From Linanthus parryae (taxonomy: Eukaryota; Streptophyta; Magnoliopsida; Ericales; Polemoniaceae), in the NCBI GenBank assembly GCA_023055425.1, contig JALGPY010000006.1, positions 77,498,435 through 77,562,434 on the forward strand: 64,000 nt of DNA. Reading direction: 5' to 3'. The translations under genes and the position numbers were made by a program. This document shows positions 63,299 through 64,000 of the stretch, one piece after another. Within the stretch, counting starts at the first letter, position 1. Each line of letters opens with the position of its first letter. The notes under the pieces are model-generated. The model ran no database searches and was not told where the DNA came from. It saw only the letters and a program-made list of their open reading frames with translations.

Positions 63299-64000
63299 GA
63301 TGGAGGATCTGGTCGATACTCCAAGCTTGGACCGCAGCCCAAGGAAAGGACCTCGGAGAGAGAGACTTCGCGAGACAATGAGCAAGTTGGTCTGCAGATG
63401 AAACATGAGACGCTATAAGAATGCCAGCGTGAACCTGTTCACGAACAAAGTGAAAATCAAGAGCAACATGTTTCATGCTAGAGTGAAACTCAAGATTCCA
63501 ACAGACGTAGTTGGTGCCCATGTTGTCACAGTAAACAACTGGCGCGGAGGTCAAGGGACCACCAAGATCCACTAAAAGAGAGCAGAGCCAACGAATCTCA
63601 ACGAAACCATCCGCAACTGCACGAATGCACGATACTCAGCTCTAGTAGACGATCTAGCAACTGTGCACTGTTTCTTGGAACTCCAAAAGATGGGGGAGCC
63701 ACGAGGTACACTAGATAAACCGAGGTGGAGGTATAGTAGTCCTTGTCGCCTACACGGTCAACATCCGAAAAGGCATAGAGAGCGTGGGGACCACGACGGA
63801 GTACCAAGCCAAGATCAGATGCGCCATGAAGATACCGCAGTAGACGTTTCACCGCATTCCAGTGAGTGGTGGTGGGCATGTGCATGAACTGAGACAAGCG
63901 ATTGACAACAAAAGATATATTGGGACGAGTAAATGAGAGGTACTGCAGACTACCCACTGTCATCCGATATTCTGTTGCATCGGAGAGAGGTGAACAACTG
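63276..64000 (-). pseudogene. Copia (Ale/Retrofit-like) RT end and RNase H, running off the right edge
   Basis: Minus-strand frames show MTVGSLQYLSFTRPNISFVV, NRLSQFMHMPTTTHWNAVKR and LLRYLHGASDLGL (end of RT and connection), then a damaged SDVDRVGDKDYYTSTS block. A second frame has APVVYCDNMGTNYVCWNLEF, HSSMKHVALDFHFVREQVHA and DQLAHCLAKSLS (RNase H end). One frameshift near 63600 and missing conserved residues (for example ADxLTK is AHCLAK) show it is dead. It lies in a PPME1 intron, sense to the gene. Confidence 0.85.

Overview
This is a nuclear window from a flowering plant, most likely a eudicot. It has spliced genes with GT/AG introns and plant-type Copia, L1, RTE, Mutator-like, Stowaway and Harbinger elements, and it is A+T-rich between genes. 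I cannot name the species. Three host genes are supported by splice-consistent exons. (1) A universal-stress-protein-like gene, 2958-4995 (+), has three exons and encodes 201 aa. (2) A RAD52-like gene of the organellar RAD52-1/ODB1 type, 21586 to 9239 (-), has four exons and encodes 202 aa. Its first intron is 8 kb because a Copia retrotransposon sits in it antisense. (3) The 3' part of a protein phosphatase methylesterase gene (PPME1/PME-1), 62679 to 51952 (-), has eight exons in the window; its 5' exons lie beyond the right edge.

The middle of the window (about 23.6-51.5 kb) is a nest of retrotransposons that can be unpicked by target-site duplications (TSDs). An old L1-type LINE (+) was hit by a Copia element (26420-43327, +, TSD GAGAA). 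That element was hit by a younger Copia of a related family (32054-40558, -, TSD ACTGG; two LTRs of 1430 bp each). A second, nearly complete LINE (45094-51052, +) landed in the RNase H region of the first LINE (11-bp TSD). The old LINE's reading frame resumes on the far side of each insertion.

The genes carry smaller elements. These are three Stowaway-like MITEs of 257-258 bp (809, 4345, 22539), a related MITE at 22237, a Harbinger-type MITE in the third RAD52 intron, and a Mutator-type MITE right upstream of the RAD52 start codon. The PPME1 introns hold a Pack-MULE candidate (55954-57431: 98-bp terminal repeats, 9-bp TSD, two gene fragments), an RTE fragment, an uncharacterised inverted-repeat element and a second Copia running off the right edge. 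Decayed Mariner and LINE pieces lie at 5.8-8.3 kb.

The most unusual signal is in the Copia inside the RAD52 gene. I see no tRNA primer-binding site after its 5' LTR. The sequence two bases past the LTR is instead an exact 12-nt reverse complement of the element's own LTR leader, which also has an 11-bp-stem hairpin. This raises the possibility of self-primed reverse transcription. The Pack-MULE candidate comes second. All calls were made by eye, without database searches.
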